Of a DNA stretch of 37,586 bases, positions 7,520-14,852 are shown in pieces. A model generated the notes under the pieces. That model saw only the letters and a program-made list of their open reading frames with translations. It was not told where the DNA came from and made no database searches. The position numbers were made by a program, and so were the translations under genes. Positions within the stretch are counted from its first letter, which is position 1; each line of letters opens with the position of its first letter. The stretch comes from a bacterium (GTDB lineage: Bacteria; Bacillota; Clostridia; Oscillospirales; Oscillospiraceae), in the NCBI GenBank assembly GCA_004560305.1, contig SFVI01000013.1:1-37586 (forward strand), in the 5' to 3' direction.

Positions 7520-7867
7520 ATGGTGGATAGCCGGTGTACTTTAAAAAAGAACAGCGATTTCCGCCGTCTCTATTCCAAGGGCCAAAGCGCGGTGAATCCC
7601 TATGTGGTGGTGTACTGCCGCCGCAACCGGGAGAAGGTGAACCGCCTGGGCTACACGGTGTCCACCAAGCTGGGGCATGCCGTGGTGCGCAACCGGGTCC
7701 GCCGCCGCCTGCGGGAGATCTACCGGCTCAACGCCCATCGGTTCAAGCCCGGGTATGACATTGTGGTCGTAGCCCGGAGCCGGAGCGTGGGCGCCCCGTA
7801 TCAGAAGCTGGAAGCCGGCTTTTTGAATGCCTGCGGGAAGCTGGGCCTTCTGGAGGAGCGGTTATGA
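7520..7867 (+). CDS. rnpA: Ribonuclease P protein component
   Basis: This 115-residue basic protein binds the RNase P RNA and helps remove 5' leaders from precursor tRNAs. It has the family's KKNSDFRRLYSKG start, the central aromatic strand YVVVYCRRN, and the RNA-binding RNR motif (RNRVRRRLREIYR, about residues 60-72). The ATG at 7520 is preferred, with AGGGGTGAG just upstream; a GTG at 7514 lies within that ribosome site. Its stop overlaps the yidD start by four bases. The RNase P RNA gene is not seen in the window. Confidence 0.95.
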   Translation: MVDSRCTLKKNSDFRRLYSKGQSAVNPYVVVYCRRNREKVNRLGYTVSTKLGHAVVRNRVRRRLREIYRLNAHRFKPGYDIVVVARSRSVGAPYQKLEAGFLNACGKLGLLEERL

Positions 7868-8082
7868 AAAGACTGCTGCTCTGGCTGATCCGCTTTTACC
7901 AGCGGCATATCTCGCCCAACCGCCCACCCTGCTGCCGTTTTATGCCCACCTGCTCCCAATACGCGCTGCAAGCCGTTGAAAAGTACGGTGCCCTCCGGGG
8001 CGGCTGGCTGGCTTTACGGCGCGTCTGCTGCTGCCATCCCTTTTACAAGGGGCGGCGCGGCATCTATGACCCTGTCCCCTAG
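7864..8082 (+). CDS. yidD: Membrane protein insertion efficiency factor YidD
   Basis: This 72-residue protein belongs to the YidD (UPF0161) family and assists YidC-dependent insertion of membrane proteins. The family core is visible: IRFYQRHISPNRPPCCRFMP (residues 9-28), then TCSQYALQAVEKYGALRGG, and a Cys-rich end with HPFYKGRRGIYDPVP. An amphipathic N-terminal segment probably holds it at the inner face of the membrane. ATGA overlaps the rnpA stop, and yidC follows after 46 bases with its own GGAG. Confidence 0.96.
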   Translation: MKRLLLWLIRFYQRHISPNRPPCCRFMPTCSQYALQAVEKYGALRGGWLALRRVCCCHPFYKGRRGIYDPVP

Positions 8083-8128
8083 CGAGGAGGGGACAAGCCT
8101 ATCTTTTTAATTGAATAAGGAGTAACCA

Positions 8129-9457
8129 ATGGGCGAATTTATTTGCAAAATTTTCTCCTGGCCGCTGATCAAGTTCTATGAGCTGACCGGCAGCTACGGC
8201 GTGTCCATTATCGTCTTCGCGCTCCTGGTCAACCTGCTGATGACCCCCTTCATGGCCAAGAGCAAGAAGAGCATGATGCACACCACCCTTATCCAGCCCA
8301 AGATCCAGGAGCTTCAGCGCCGCCATGAGGGCAACCCCCAGAAGCTGAATCAGGAGATGCAGAAGCTGTACCAGGAAGAGGGCATCAACCCCATGTCCGG
8401 CTGCATCTGGTCTCTCATTCCCTTCCCCATCCTGATCGCGCTCTACAGCGTCATCCGCCAGCCTCTGACCCGCATGATGTTTGTGGCGGAAGATGTGGTC
8501 ACCACCCTGCAGGACTTTTTTGTGAATCAGGGCTGGTACACCGTCCCTGCCAAGACCGATGCCTATGTGGAGATCAAGCTGGCCGACATTGCCCACCAGC
8601 ACTGGGACGAAGTCCAGACCGCTCTGGCCGGCCAGGTAGACGGCCTGTTGAATATCGACTTTGGCTTCCTGGGCCTGAACCTGGGCCAGCAGCCTAAGTG
8701 GAATTTCTTCATGCACACCGATTGGAGCGACGTGGCCGTGTGGCTGCCTGCTCTGGGCCTGTTCCTGATCCCCTTCATTTCCGCTTTCCTGTCCTGGGCC
8801 TCCATGAAGATCAGCAACATGACCAATCCTTCCCAGGCGCAGAACGCCCAGACCGAGGCTTCCATGAAGAGCATGACCCTGATGATGCCCCTGATGAGCA
8901 TCTGGATCTGCTTTGTCATGCCTGCCGCCATGGGTATCTACTGGATTGCCAACTCCGTTTTTGGCATCATCCGTGACTTTGCTCTCACCAAGGTGTTCAA
9001 GAAGCAGCTGGATGCGGAAATGGCTGAGCGCGCCGCCGCCCGCAGTGAGCGGGAGAAGGAGCTGGAGGCCAAGCGCCTGGAGACCGAGCGCCTCAAGGCT
9101 GAGGGCAAGACTACCATGAATGCCAACACCAGCAAGAAGAAGATCCAGGCCAGCGAGAAGCAGAAGCAGGATGAGCGCAAGGCCGCCCTGGATAAGGCGG
9201 AGCGCGCTGCCCGCCGTGAGCGCCGGGGCGAAAAGGAGTATGAGAAGCCCGCCTCCCAGGTGGGTGACCGCCGCTATGCCCGTGGCCGGGCTTACGACCC
9301 CTACCGCTTCAGCACCGCTGCCGCCCTTGACGAGGGGGAGCCGTTGCCGGTAGAGGCCGTTGAGGAGCCTGTGGTGGAGCCGGTTGCAGAGACCGTTGCG
9401 GAGCCGGTTGCAGAGACCGTTGCGGAGACTGCCCCTCAGGCCGAGAACCTTGACTGA
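8129..9457 (+). CDS. yidC: Membrane protein insertase YidC/Oxa1 family
   Basis: This 442-residue insertase places proteins in the cytoplasmic membrane, with or without the Sec channel. The first helix (about residues 22-42) is followed by the basic coiled region (about 43-85), helices at about 92-110 and 205-230, and the final pair near 250-285. INPMSGCIWSLIPFPILIALY is the typical second-helix region. There is no lipoprotein signal, unlike Bacillus SpoIIIJ. The first helix has Asn35 where the groove of many relatives has Arg or Lys. After residue 285 comes a charged tail of about 150 residues ending in Ala-Val-Glu-Pro repeats, which may touch ribosomes. GGAG lies upstream at 8117-8120. Confidence 0.95.
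   Translation: MGEFICKIFSWPLIKFYELTGSYGVSIIVFALLVNLLMTPFMAKSKKSMMHTTLIQPKIQELQRRHEGNPQKLNQEMQKLYQEEGINPMSGCIWSLIPFPILIALYSVIRQPLTRMMFVAEDVVTTLQDFFVNQGWYTVPAKTDAYVEIKLADIAHQHWDEVQTALAGQVDGLLNIDFGFLGLNLGQQPKWNFFMHTDWSDVAVWLPALGLFLIPFISAFLSWASMKISNMTNPSQAQNAQTEASMKSMTLMMPLMSIWICFVMPAAMGIYWIANSVFGIIRDFALTKVFKKQLDAEMAERAAARSEREKELEAKRLETERLKAEGKTTMNANTSKKKIQASEKQKQDERKAALDKAERAARRERRGEKEYEKPASQVGDRRYARGRAYDPYRFSTAAALDEGEPLPVEAVEEPVVEPVAETVAEPVAETVAETAPQAENLD
9377..9424 (+). repeat. Two perfect 24-base tandem repeats in the yidC tail
   Basis: The 24-base unit beginning GAGCCGGTTGCAGAG occurs twice without change (9377-9400 and 9401-9424) and encodes EPVAETVA repeated. The preceding bases (GAGCCTGTGGTG) look like a decayed third copy. 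Copy number is likely to vary between strains. Confidence 0.9.
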
Positions 9458-9475
9458 TATTTGGAGAATGGAATT

Positions 9476-10255
9476 ATGATAAAAACTTTGGAAAAGTCCG
9501 CCCGCACCGAGGACGAGGCCATTGCCCTGGCCCTCAAGGAACTGGGCATGGACAGAGACGACGTTTCCGTGGAGATCGTGGAGCGCGCCAAGTCCGGCTT
9601 CCTGGGTATAGGCGCGTCCCCCGCCGTGATCCGCGTCAGCTATGAGGTCCCGGATGAGGAGGTCAAGCCTGCCCCCAAGGCCGAGAAGCCTGCCGCCCCT
9701 GCGGCAAAGGCTCCCAAGGCTCCGGCTGCCCCCAAGGCAGCTGCCGCCCCTGCGGATGAGCCTGCCGAGTATGCCCAGATCCGCCAGTTCCTCACCGGCT
9801 TGCTGGAGCGCATGGGCGTTACGGCCGAGATGGAGTTCAGCCCCCGGGAGAACGGCGGCGTGAACGTCAGCCTCTCCGGCAACGGCATGGGCGCCATCAT
9901 TGGCCGTCGGGGCGAGACCCTGGACGCTATCCAGCACCTGACAAATTATGTGGTAAACCGCGGCAATGAAAAGCATATGCATATCAGTGTGGACGCCGAG
10001 TGCTACCGCAGCAAGCGGGAGGAATCCCTCACCCGCCTGGCGGAGAAGATGGCGGAGAAGGCCATCAAGTACAAGCGTAGCATGGCCCTGGAGCCTATGA
10101 ACTCCTATGAGCGCCATGTGATCCATACCGCCCTGCAAAACTACCCCGGCGTTACCACCAGCTCCACCGGCGTGGAGCCCAACCGCCGCGTGGTGGTATC
10201 CTATGTGAAGCCTGAGCAGCCCGACAACAAGCCGAAAAGCCGTGAGTGGGCCTGA
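9476..10255 (+). CDS. jag: RNA-binding protein Jag/KhpB
   Basis: This 259-residue RNA-binding protein has three parts. These are a Jag N-terminal domain (about residues 1-55, with the KSGFLGIG motif), a KH domain containing GAIIGRRGETLDAIQ (about 138-152), and an R3H domain with NSYERHVIHTAL near residue 210. An Ala/Pro/Lys linker of about 40 residues joins the first two. KhpB proteins work with KhpA and influence cell-envelope growth and division. The ATG at 9476 has GGAG at 9463-9466; an in-frame TTG at 9461 lies upstream of that site. Its place after yidC is conserved in Firmicutes. Confidence 0.94.
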   Translation: MIKTLEKSARTEDEAIALALKELGMDRDDVSVEIVERAKSGFLGIGASPAVIRVSYEVPDEEVKPAPKAEKPAAPAAKAPKAPAAPKAAAAPADEPAEYAQIRQFLTGLLERMGVTAEMEFSPRENGGVNVSLSGNGMGAIIGRRGETLDAIQHLTNYVVNRGNEKHMHISVDAECYRSKREESLTRLAEKMAEKAIKYKRSMALEPMNSYERHVIHTALQNYPGVTTSSTGVEPNRRVVVSYVKPEQPDNKPKSREWA

Positions 10256-10278
10256 TTAATCATTGGGAGGAAATAGCC

Positions 10279-10506
10279 ATGCTTTTTGAAACCGTAAGGG
10301 ACAATCTGGCAAAGCAGTTCGAGATCGATCCCGAGACCATTACCGTCGAGACCAATATTGTGGATGATCTGGGCGCCGATTCCCTGGACGTGGTGGAGCT
10401 CATCATGTCCCTGGAGGACAGCTTCGGCATCACCATCAACGATGACGACGCCGCCAAGCTCGGCACCGTGGGCGCCATCGTGGATTATCTGGAGAAGCTC
10501 CAGTAA
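10279..10506 (+). CDS. acpP: Acyl carrier protein
   Basis: This 75-residue acidic carrier protein moves growing fatty acyl chains. The phosphopantetheine attachment site is the Ser of DDLGADSLDVVEL (Ser37). The ATG at 10279 follows GGGAGG at 10265-10270. The upstream in-frame GTG at 10246 overlaps jag and has no better site. It lies 23 bases after jag, an uncommon neighbour for acpP (usually with fabD/fabG/fabF or plsX). It ends in a strong terminator. Confidence 0.93.
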   Translation: MLFETVRDNLAKQFEIDPETITVETNIVDDLGADSLDVVELIMSLEDSFGITINDDDAAKLGTVGAIVDYLEKLQ

Positions 10507-10524
10507 GCAGAACTTGAATCACCC

Positions 10525-10559
10525 AAAAATCCCTCTGCCGCAAGGCAGAGGGATTTTTT
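10525..10559. terminator. Bidirectional terminator between acpP and the ferredoxin gene
   Basis: A 15-bp stem (AAAAATCCCTCTGCC / GGCAGAGGGATTTTT) with loop GCAA is flanked by A and T runs on opposite sides, so it can end the acpP transcript and the converging minus-strand gene. Confidence 0.93.
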
Positions 10560-10573
10560 AGTTTGAGGGCTCC

Positions 10574-11281
10574 TCAGCAGCCGGAATCCTCCAGAATCCG
10601 GCCGTCGGTGGAGATGGTCACCACGGTCCAGGGGATCAGCTTCCCGCTGTTGCGCAGGGCTTTTTTCACCGCGTTCTCCAGTCCCCCGCAGCAGGGCACC
10701 TCCATCCGCACCACAGTGACGCTGCGAATGTCGTTGCTGCGCAGGATCTGGCTCAGCTTCTCGGCGTAGTCCACGCCATCCAGCTTGGGGCAGCCCACCA
10801 GCGTGACGCGGCCTTTGATGAAATCCTGATGGAAGCTGGCATAGGCGTAGGCAGTGCAGTCGGCTGCCACCAGCAGTTCGGCGCCCTGGAACCAGGGGGC
10901 ATTCACCGGGGCCAGCTTGATCTGTACCGGCCACTGCCGCAGCTGGGACGCCAACGGCGCACCGGCGCTGACTGCCGGGGTCTCCTGCCGGCGGATGGCC
11001 TTGGCCTCCGAGCCAGGGCAGCCGCAGGGCAAAACCGCCTTCTTCTGCGCCTTTGCCGCCAGCACAGCCGCCTCGTCATAGGCTGCCGCCTCCCGTTCCA
11101 CAAAGCGGATGGCCCCGGTGGGACAGGCGGGGAGACAATCCCCCAGCCCGTCGCAGTAGTCGTCCCGCATCAGCCGGGCCTTGCCCTCCACCATGGCGAT
11201 GGCGCCCTCGTGACAGGCCGCGGCACAGGCGCCGCAGCCGTTGCATTTATCCTGATCTATTTCAATAATTCTTCGGATCAT
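10574..11281 (-). CDS. Ferredoxin-like iron-sulphur protein, C-terminal domain unassigned
   Basis: This 235-residue protein has a complete [4Fe-4S] motif CNGCGACAAAC (Cys13, 16, 19, 23). A second motif, CDGLGDCLPACP, has Leu46 in place of the second Cys, so it may hold a [3Fe-4S] cluster. The C-terminal 150 residues contain further Cys-rich turns (PCGCPGS, GCPKLDG, PCCGG) and resemble the stand-alone ferredoxin-like proteins of Clostridia that often sit beside Crp/Fnr regulators and hybrid cluster protein genes. hcp itself is not present here. AGGAGG lies eight bases before the ATG. The divergent arrangement with the Crp/Fnr gene 88 bases away suggests shared control. An electron-transfer or redox-protection role is inferred. 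Confidence 0.8.
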   Translation of the reverse strand: MIRRIIEIDQDKCNGCGACAAACHEGAIAMVEGKARLMRDDYCDGLGDCLPACPTGAIRFVEREAAAYDEAAVLAAKAQKKAVLPCGCPGSEAKAIRRQETPAVSAGAPLASQLRQWPVQIKLAPVNAPWFQGAELLVAADCTAYAYASFHQDFIKGRVTLVGCPKLDGVDYAEKLSQILRSNDIRSVTVVRMEVPCCGGLENAVKKALRNSGKLIPWTVVTISTDGRILEDSGC

Positions 11282-11299
11282 GTTGATTCCTCCTGTTTC

Positions 11300-11328
11300 T
11301 TGACTTTACGGGCATAGTTTACTATACT
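11300..11328 (+). promoter_or_regulatory. Sigma-A promoter of the Crp/Fnr regulator
   Basis: TTGACT (11300-11305), 17 bases, TATACT (11323-11328). Transcription should start near 11335, just before the palindrome at 11344-11357. Confidence 0.75.
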
Positions 11329-11343
11329 GTGGGCAAACTGTAT

Positions 11344-11357
11344 GTTGGATTTCCAAC
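11344..11357. promoter_or_regulatory. Palindromic candidate operator for the Crp/Fnr regulator
   Basis: GTTGGATTTCCAAC is a perfect 6-2-6 inverted repeat located just after the expected transcription start and before the ribosome site (AAAGGAG). A dimeric Crp/Fnr-type regulator bound here would repress its own gene. Confidence 0.5.
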
Positions 11358-11369
11358 AAAGGAGACCTC

Positions 11370-12053
11370 ATGGAACAGTATTTTGACATGCTATCCCGCT
11401 GCCCTCTGTTTGAAGGCATCCGCCGGGAAGAGTTGGCCGGTATGCTCTCCTGCCTGGGCGGCAGGGTAGTTGCCGCCGCCAAGGGCAGCCCGGTATTTTT
11501 GGAGGGAGACCCTGCCCGCTGTGTGGGTGTGCTGCTGGATGGAAAAATCCAGATCGTCCGGGATGACTATTACGGCAAGCGCAGCGTGCTGACCGTGGTC
11601 TCTCCCGGCGGCTACTTTGGAGAGGCCTTTGCCTGCGCCGGGCTGGAGCGTCTGCCGGTCAGCGCCCTGGCCGTGCAGCAGAGCACTGTGTTGCTGCTGG
11701 ATTGCGCCCGGATGCTGACGGGCTGCGCCGAGGCCTGTGCTTTCCACAGCCGCCTGGTGCACAATCTGCTGCGGTGCCTGGCCCAGAAGAACCTGCTTCT
11801 CACCCGGAAGATTCGCTGCATGGCCCCCAAAACCACTCGGGAAAAGCTGCTGGAATTTCTGGCCGATCAGGCCAAGCAGCAGGGGAGCCCCCGCTTCGTG
11901 ATCCCCTATGACCGGCAGGCACTGGCGGATTACCTGGGGGTAGAGCGCAGCGCCATGTCAGCGGAGATCAGTAAGCTGCGGAAGGAAGGCCTGCTGGAAA
12001 GCAAGGGCTCCTGGTTCCACCTGCTCTCTCCCGGCCTGCGGGAACAGGAATGA
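11370..12053 (+). CDS. Crp/Fnr family transcriptional regulator
   Basis: This 227-residue regulator has an N-terminal cyclic-nucleotide-binding-like sensor fold (about residues 10-125, with PGGYFGEAFACAG in the position of the family's Gly-rich turn), a dimer helix, and a C-terminal winged helix-turn-helix (RQALADYLGVERSAMSAEIS, about 178-197). It has no clear Fnr-type cluster of N-terminal cysteines. Relatives beside ferredoxin-like proteins in Clostridia respond to redox or nitrosative stress, but the ligand cannot be read from the sequence. AAAGGAG precedes the ATG. It is divergent from the iron-sulphur protein gene, and the palindrome at 11344 may be its own operator. Confidence 0.9.
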   Translation: MEQYFDMLSRCPLFEGIRREELAGMLSCLGGRVVAAAKGSPVFLEGDPARCVGVLLDGKIQIVRDDYYGKRSVLTVVSPGGYFGEAFACAGLERLPVSALAVQQSTVLLLDCARMLTGCAEACAFHSRLVHNLLRCLAQKNLLLTRKIRCMAPKTTREKLLEFLADQAKQQGSPRFVIPYDRQALADYLGVERSAMSAEISKLRKEGLLESKGSWFHLLSPGLREQE

Positions 12054-12056
12054 TTC

Positions 12057-12091
12057 AAAACAGCGCTGCACCATCAGGGCAGCGCTGTTTT
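12057..12091 (+). terminator. Terminator after the Crp/Fnr gene
   Basis: AAAACAGCGCTGC ... GCAGCGCTGTTTT forms a 13-bp stem with a 9-base loop, starting three bases after the stop codon. The A/T flanks let it also act on the converging phospholipase-like gene. Confidence 0.9.
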
Positions 12092-12106
12092 CTGTTGGAA
12101 GAGCCT

Positions 12107-12676
12107 TCAGGTCAGCGGCAGGGGATACAGCCGGCCGGCCCGGTCTGCAAGCCGCTGAAAGAGCCACTCCGAGGCCGCCAGAATGTAGCGGCAATCCGTC
12201 ACAGCGGAGCCTGCCTGGTGCAGATATGTCTTGCGCAGCGCTTCCACACTCAGGGTGTGCGTGGCGCAAAAGCCCCGCTTTCCTGCCATGGCGTGCAGAT
12301 ATTGGGGGAACAGGGCGTGCAGCTGCATTTCATAGGCCACATGATCCGCCAATGAGCCGGGAAACCGGCTGTTGTGGGGAAAGGTGAAGCTGTCTGCCGC
12401 GTAGTGGATCAGCGTCCCTAGGGCGAACCATTGCCATGGGGAGTGCACGCCGCTGCGGCTCAGCCTCTCCAGCAGCTTCTGGAAATGCTTCCTTGCGTTC
12501 TCCGCGTTGTGTCCCTGGAGAAACCGGTGCCTGACAGAACCTCTCATATAAGTGAAGGGATTGATGTCCGGCTCAACGCAGCCGAACAGAAACAAACGTC
12601 TTGCCATGCTGCCGGATGGCGCTGCCTTTTGTGCCAGCAGAAACCGCCCCAACAGCAGATGATCTTTTTTCTTCAT
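12107..12676 (-). CDS. Zinc-dependent phospholipase C-like protein
   Basis: This 189-residue protein resembles the zinc-dependent phospholipase C/S1-P1 nuclease-type fold (PF00882-like). Metal-ligand His and Asp residues are spaced as HRFLQGH, then WFALGTLIHYAADSFTFPHN (about residues 85-104) and LADHVAYE. No signal peptide is seen, so it is probably cytoplasmic, unlike secreted toxins of the family. The ATG at 12676 is chosen because GGAGG (complement of 12682-12686) lies six bases upstream. Its first 104 bases overlap the 3' end of the glycosyltransferase gene in another frame. Substrate is unknown; function is assigned by pattern only. Confidence 0.75.
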   Translation of the reverse strand: MKKKDHLLLGRFLLAQKAAPSGSMARRLFLFGCVEPDINPFTYMRGSVRHRFLQGHNAENARKHFQKLLERLSRSGVHSPWQWFALGTLIHYAADSFTFPHNSRFPGSLADHVAYEMQLHALFPQYLHAMAGKRGFCATHTLSVEALRKTYLHQAGSAVTDCRYILAASEWLFQRLADRAGRLYPLPLT

Positions 12677-14000
12677 GAATACCCTCCTCGGTGCCTTGCG
12701 TATCATACACCGAATGTGCCAAATTTGCAATTGCTTTCGAGTCTGCGTCCTTGCAGCCCCCCTGGATCTGCCGCACATTCAGATTTCGGGTGTGCCGGAT
12801 GGGCGTCCATTCCGGCGTGACAAAAAGGGACTGGATCACAATGGGGATGTAGCTTAACATAAACAGCGGAAAGCTGAACAGGTAGGCCAGCTTTTTCCAT
12901 GACCGGCAATAAATGTTCCGCCACTCGGTGGCCGTAGTAATGCCGCCGATAACGAACAGCGTCAGATACAGGTTCAGCAGCATCTGCAGCAGGGATGTCC
13001 CCAGCACAGACCATTCCCGGTAATACAGCAGATTGATCAGCGCCGCGCCCAGGTTCACGGCGATGCTTAGTCCGGTGAGCACGGCGGCTGGCATAATGCT
13101 CATGGCCATATCGTAGCAGGAAAAGCTGCCGTGAAGGATACCGGAGAACAGGCGGCCGCCATACCGGCGGAAAACCTGCAAATACCCCCGGGACCAGCGC
13201 AGCCGCTGCGCCCAGGATTGGCGAAAGTCCACCGGCTGTTCGTCGTATAATATGGCCTCCGGGCAATAGCCGATCTTCATCCCCTGCGCCACCTTGTCGA
13301 TGGTGAACTCAATATCCTCTGTCAGCAGATGGAAGGGCCAGCCGCCGCCCTGCTGGGCCAGCACAGCGGAGGAAAAGAGAAACCCGGTGCCGGATACGCC
13401 GCAGCTGCTGCCCAACCGCATCCGGGCATGGTTCAGATACCGGGATTCCCGCAGGAACCACAGGCCATAGCCGGCGGAGATCCAGTTGTCGCCATAATTT
13501 TTGGTGTTGCGGTAGCAGGTGACAATGTCATAGCCCCGGCTGAATGTGACGTTCATGGCCGACATAAAGTTCCCATCCAGCACATTGTCCGCGTCCAGCA
13601 CCACATACCCGTCAAAACTGGTCAGTCCGTGAAGCCGCATTTGCTTCAGCAGGAAATCCAGAGCATAGCCCTTGCCCCGGCCCTCACTGTCCTGTCGCTC
13701 AAACACGGTGGCGCCCATGGCTCCGGCGATGCGGGCCGTAGCGTCCTGGCAGTTGTCTGCCGCCACAAAAATTTGAATCAACCCTTCCGGATAGCGCTGA
13801 GCTTTGATGCTTTCGATCAGGTTGCCGATGACAGCCTCCTCATTCCGGGCAGCGATCAGCACGGCAAGCCGGTGCAGCGGCACCTCCCTGCCGGATGTCT
13901 TTGCCGGCAGCCAGGAGACCGTTATGTACAGAAACTGATACAGATAACAGGCGAAGAACAGGCACATGAAAGCAAAATTGATTTTCTCTACCGTATGCAT
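12573..14000 (-). CDS. Membrane glycosyltransferase family 2 (QxxRW type)
   Basis: This 475-residue integral membrane glycosyltransferase has an N-terminal helix (about 8-28), a GT-A catalytic domain and about four C-terminal helices (about 290-415). Catalytic motifs are AARNEE (50-55), DAD (136-138), TEDIEF (227-232) and QRLRW (265-269), the set found in processive or cellulose/hyaluronan-synthase-like enzymes. It probably polymerises or transfers a sugar from a nucleotide donor on the inner face of the membrane. The ATG at 14000 has GGAGG (complement of 14007-14011). The last 34 codons overlap the following gene; the tail after about residue 430 has no membrane or catalytic pattern and may be a read-out past an ancestral stop. 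The polymer made is unknown. Confidence 0.87.
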   Translation of the reverse strand: MHTVEKINFAFMCLFFACYLYQFLYITVSWLPAKTSGREVPLHRLAVLIAARNEEAVIGNLIESIKAQRYPEGLIQIFVAADNCQDATARIAGAMGATVFERQDSEGRGKGYALDFLLKQMRLHGLTSFDGYVVLDADNVLDGNFMSAMNVTFSRGYDIVTCYRNTKNYGDNWISAGYGLWFLRESRYLNHARMRLGSSCGVSGTGFLFSSAVLAQQGGGWPFHLLTEDIEFTIDKVAQGMKIGYCPEAILYDEQPVDFRQSWAQRLRWSRGYLQVFRRYGGRLFSGILHGSFSCYDMAMSIMPAAVLTGLSIAVNLGAALINLLYYREWSVLGTSLLQMLLNLYLTLFVIGGITTATEWRNIYCRSWKKLAYLFSFPLFMLSYIPIVIQSLFVTPEWTPIRHTRNLNVRQIQGGCKDADSKAIANLAHSVYDTQGTEEGIHEEKRSSAVGAVSAGTKGSAIRQHGKTFVSVRLR

Positions 14001-14112
14001 GGCGTACCTCCTGAAAGCCGCAGGCTGATTCCTGTACTGCCGATTATAACAGTGCCGCCGATACAAAGCCATTAAGTCCGTCTGAACTTTGTTTAAGCAT
14101 TGTTTAATTGAC

Positions 14113-14151
14113 CGAAAAAGAAAAACAGCCCCGACAGAAGTCGGGACTGTT
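14113..14151 (-). terminator. Terminator of the deoxyribosyltransferase-like gene
   Basis: Stem AACAG-C-CCCGAC / GTCGGG-A-CTGTT with loop AGAA (14124-14151) is followed on the minus strand by TTTTTCTTTTTC. It ends the minus-strand gene starting at 14622. Confidence 0.85.
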
Positions 14152-14190
14152 CAGCATATCTTTTTTTGCGGTTCTTGTACGCTGAGGGAA

Positions 14191-14622
14191 TCATCGGTCA
14201 ACGGTGAAGAAGTCCCGCAGCTCCTGCTCACTCCTCAGCACCCTTTCCGGGGCGCCGTGAAGCATCACATTGTCATAGCCGTCGATAAAGGAGCGGGAAT
14301 CTGTTTTATACCCGATGCACAGCTTGCCTTTGGCATAGCAGTAGCCCAGTTCAAAGCAGGCTCCCTCGTCGGGGACCCGGCCATCAAACAGGAAGAGCAG
14401 TGTGTCGCACCAGTCCATGTGAGCGCAATCCAGGTTGAAAAGATATTTTCTCTTGGGCAAGCCCTCAATTTCATCGGGCAGGTCAGCAACGCAGCCCCCG
14501 TCCCGCTGAGGGAGAAAAGTTTCATGCCCACATTGGCGCAAAATCGTGTCGATTCGGTCGTTAAAGGCTCTTTCACCCTCCGAGAACAGCGGGGCAGCGA
14601 TATAAATTTTCCTTTTTTCCAT
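14191..14622 (-). CDS. Nucleoside 2-deoxyribosyltransferase-like protein
   Basis: This 143-residue protein has the Nuc_deoxyrib_tr fold pattern. It starts with KIYIAAPLFSEGE (residues 5-16), then has DTLLFLFDGRVPDEGACFEL (73-92) containing the catalytic-type Glu91, and GYCYAKGK after it. The family exchanges bases between deoxynucleosides or cleaves nucleotide N-glycosidic bonds in salvage. GGAGG lies before the ATG. It has its own terminator and no operon partner. Which nucleoside it uses is unclear; relatives of this size include both transferases and hydrolases. Confidence 0.85.
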   Translation of the reverse strand: MEKRKIYIAAPLFSEGERAFNDRIDTILRQCGHETFLPQRDGGCVADLPDEIEGLPKRKYLFNLDCAHMDWCDTLLFLFDGRVPDEGACFELGYCYAKGKLCIGYKTDSRSFIDGYDNVMLHGAPERVLRSEQELRDFFTVDR

Positions 14623-14663
14623 AGTACCCTCCTGCGCCGGAAACCCGGCAGATTAAATGTTGA

Positions 14664-14786
14664 TTACGCTTTCCTGACCTTTATGCACAGCACATAAAAG
14701 AGAATCGAACATGCCTGGGCGGCCACGGAAACGATGACCAGGTACACCGGGTCAAAGTCATACAGCGCCCCCGCACCCTGCCAACG
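14664..14786 (-). pseudogene. C-terminal remnant of a membrane transporter (MFS-like)
   Basis: On the minus strand one frame reads WQGAGALYDFDPVYLVIVSV and continues AAQACSILFYVLCIKVRKA before TAA at 14666-14664. This resembles the last helix and basic tail of a major facilitator-type transporter. No start, ribosome site or upstream part is present: the frame runs directly into the rpsI terminator at 14803. It is best read as the end of a deleted gene. The family call is tentative because only about 40 residues remain. Confidence 0.55.
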
Positions 14787-14802
14787 CAAAAATGTAAAAG
14801 GG

Positions 14803-14833
14803 AAATCCCCGGAAATTCGATTTCCGGGGATTT
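14803..14833 (-). terminator. Terminator of the rplM-rpsI operon
   Basis: A perfect 14-bp stem (AAATCCCCGGAAAT / ATTTCCGGGGATTT) with loop TCG sits 19 bases after the rpsI stop on the minus strand and is followed by CCCTTTTAC. Confidence 0.88.
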
Positions 14834-14852
14834 TGAACACGTTTGATGCAGC

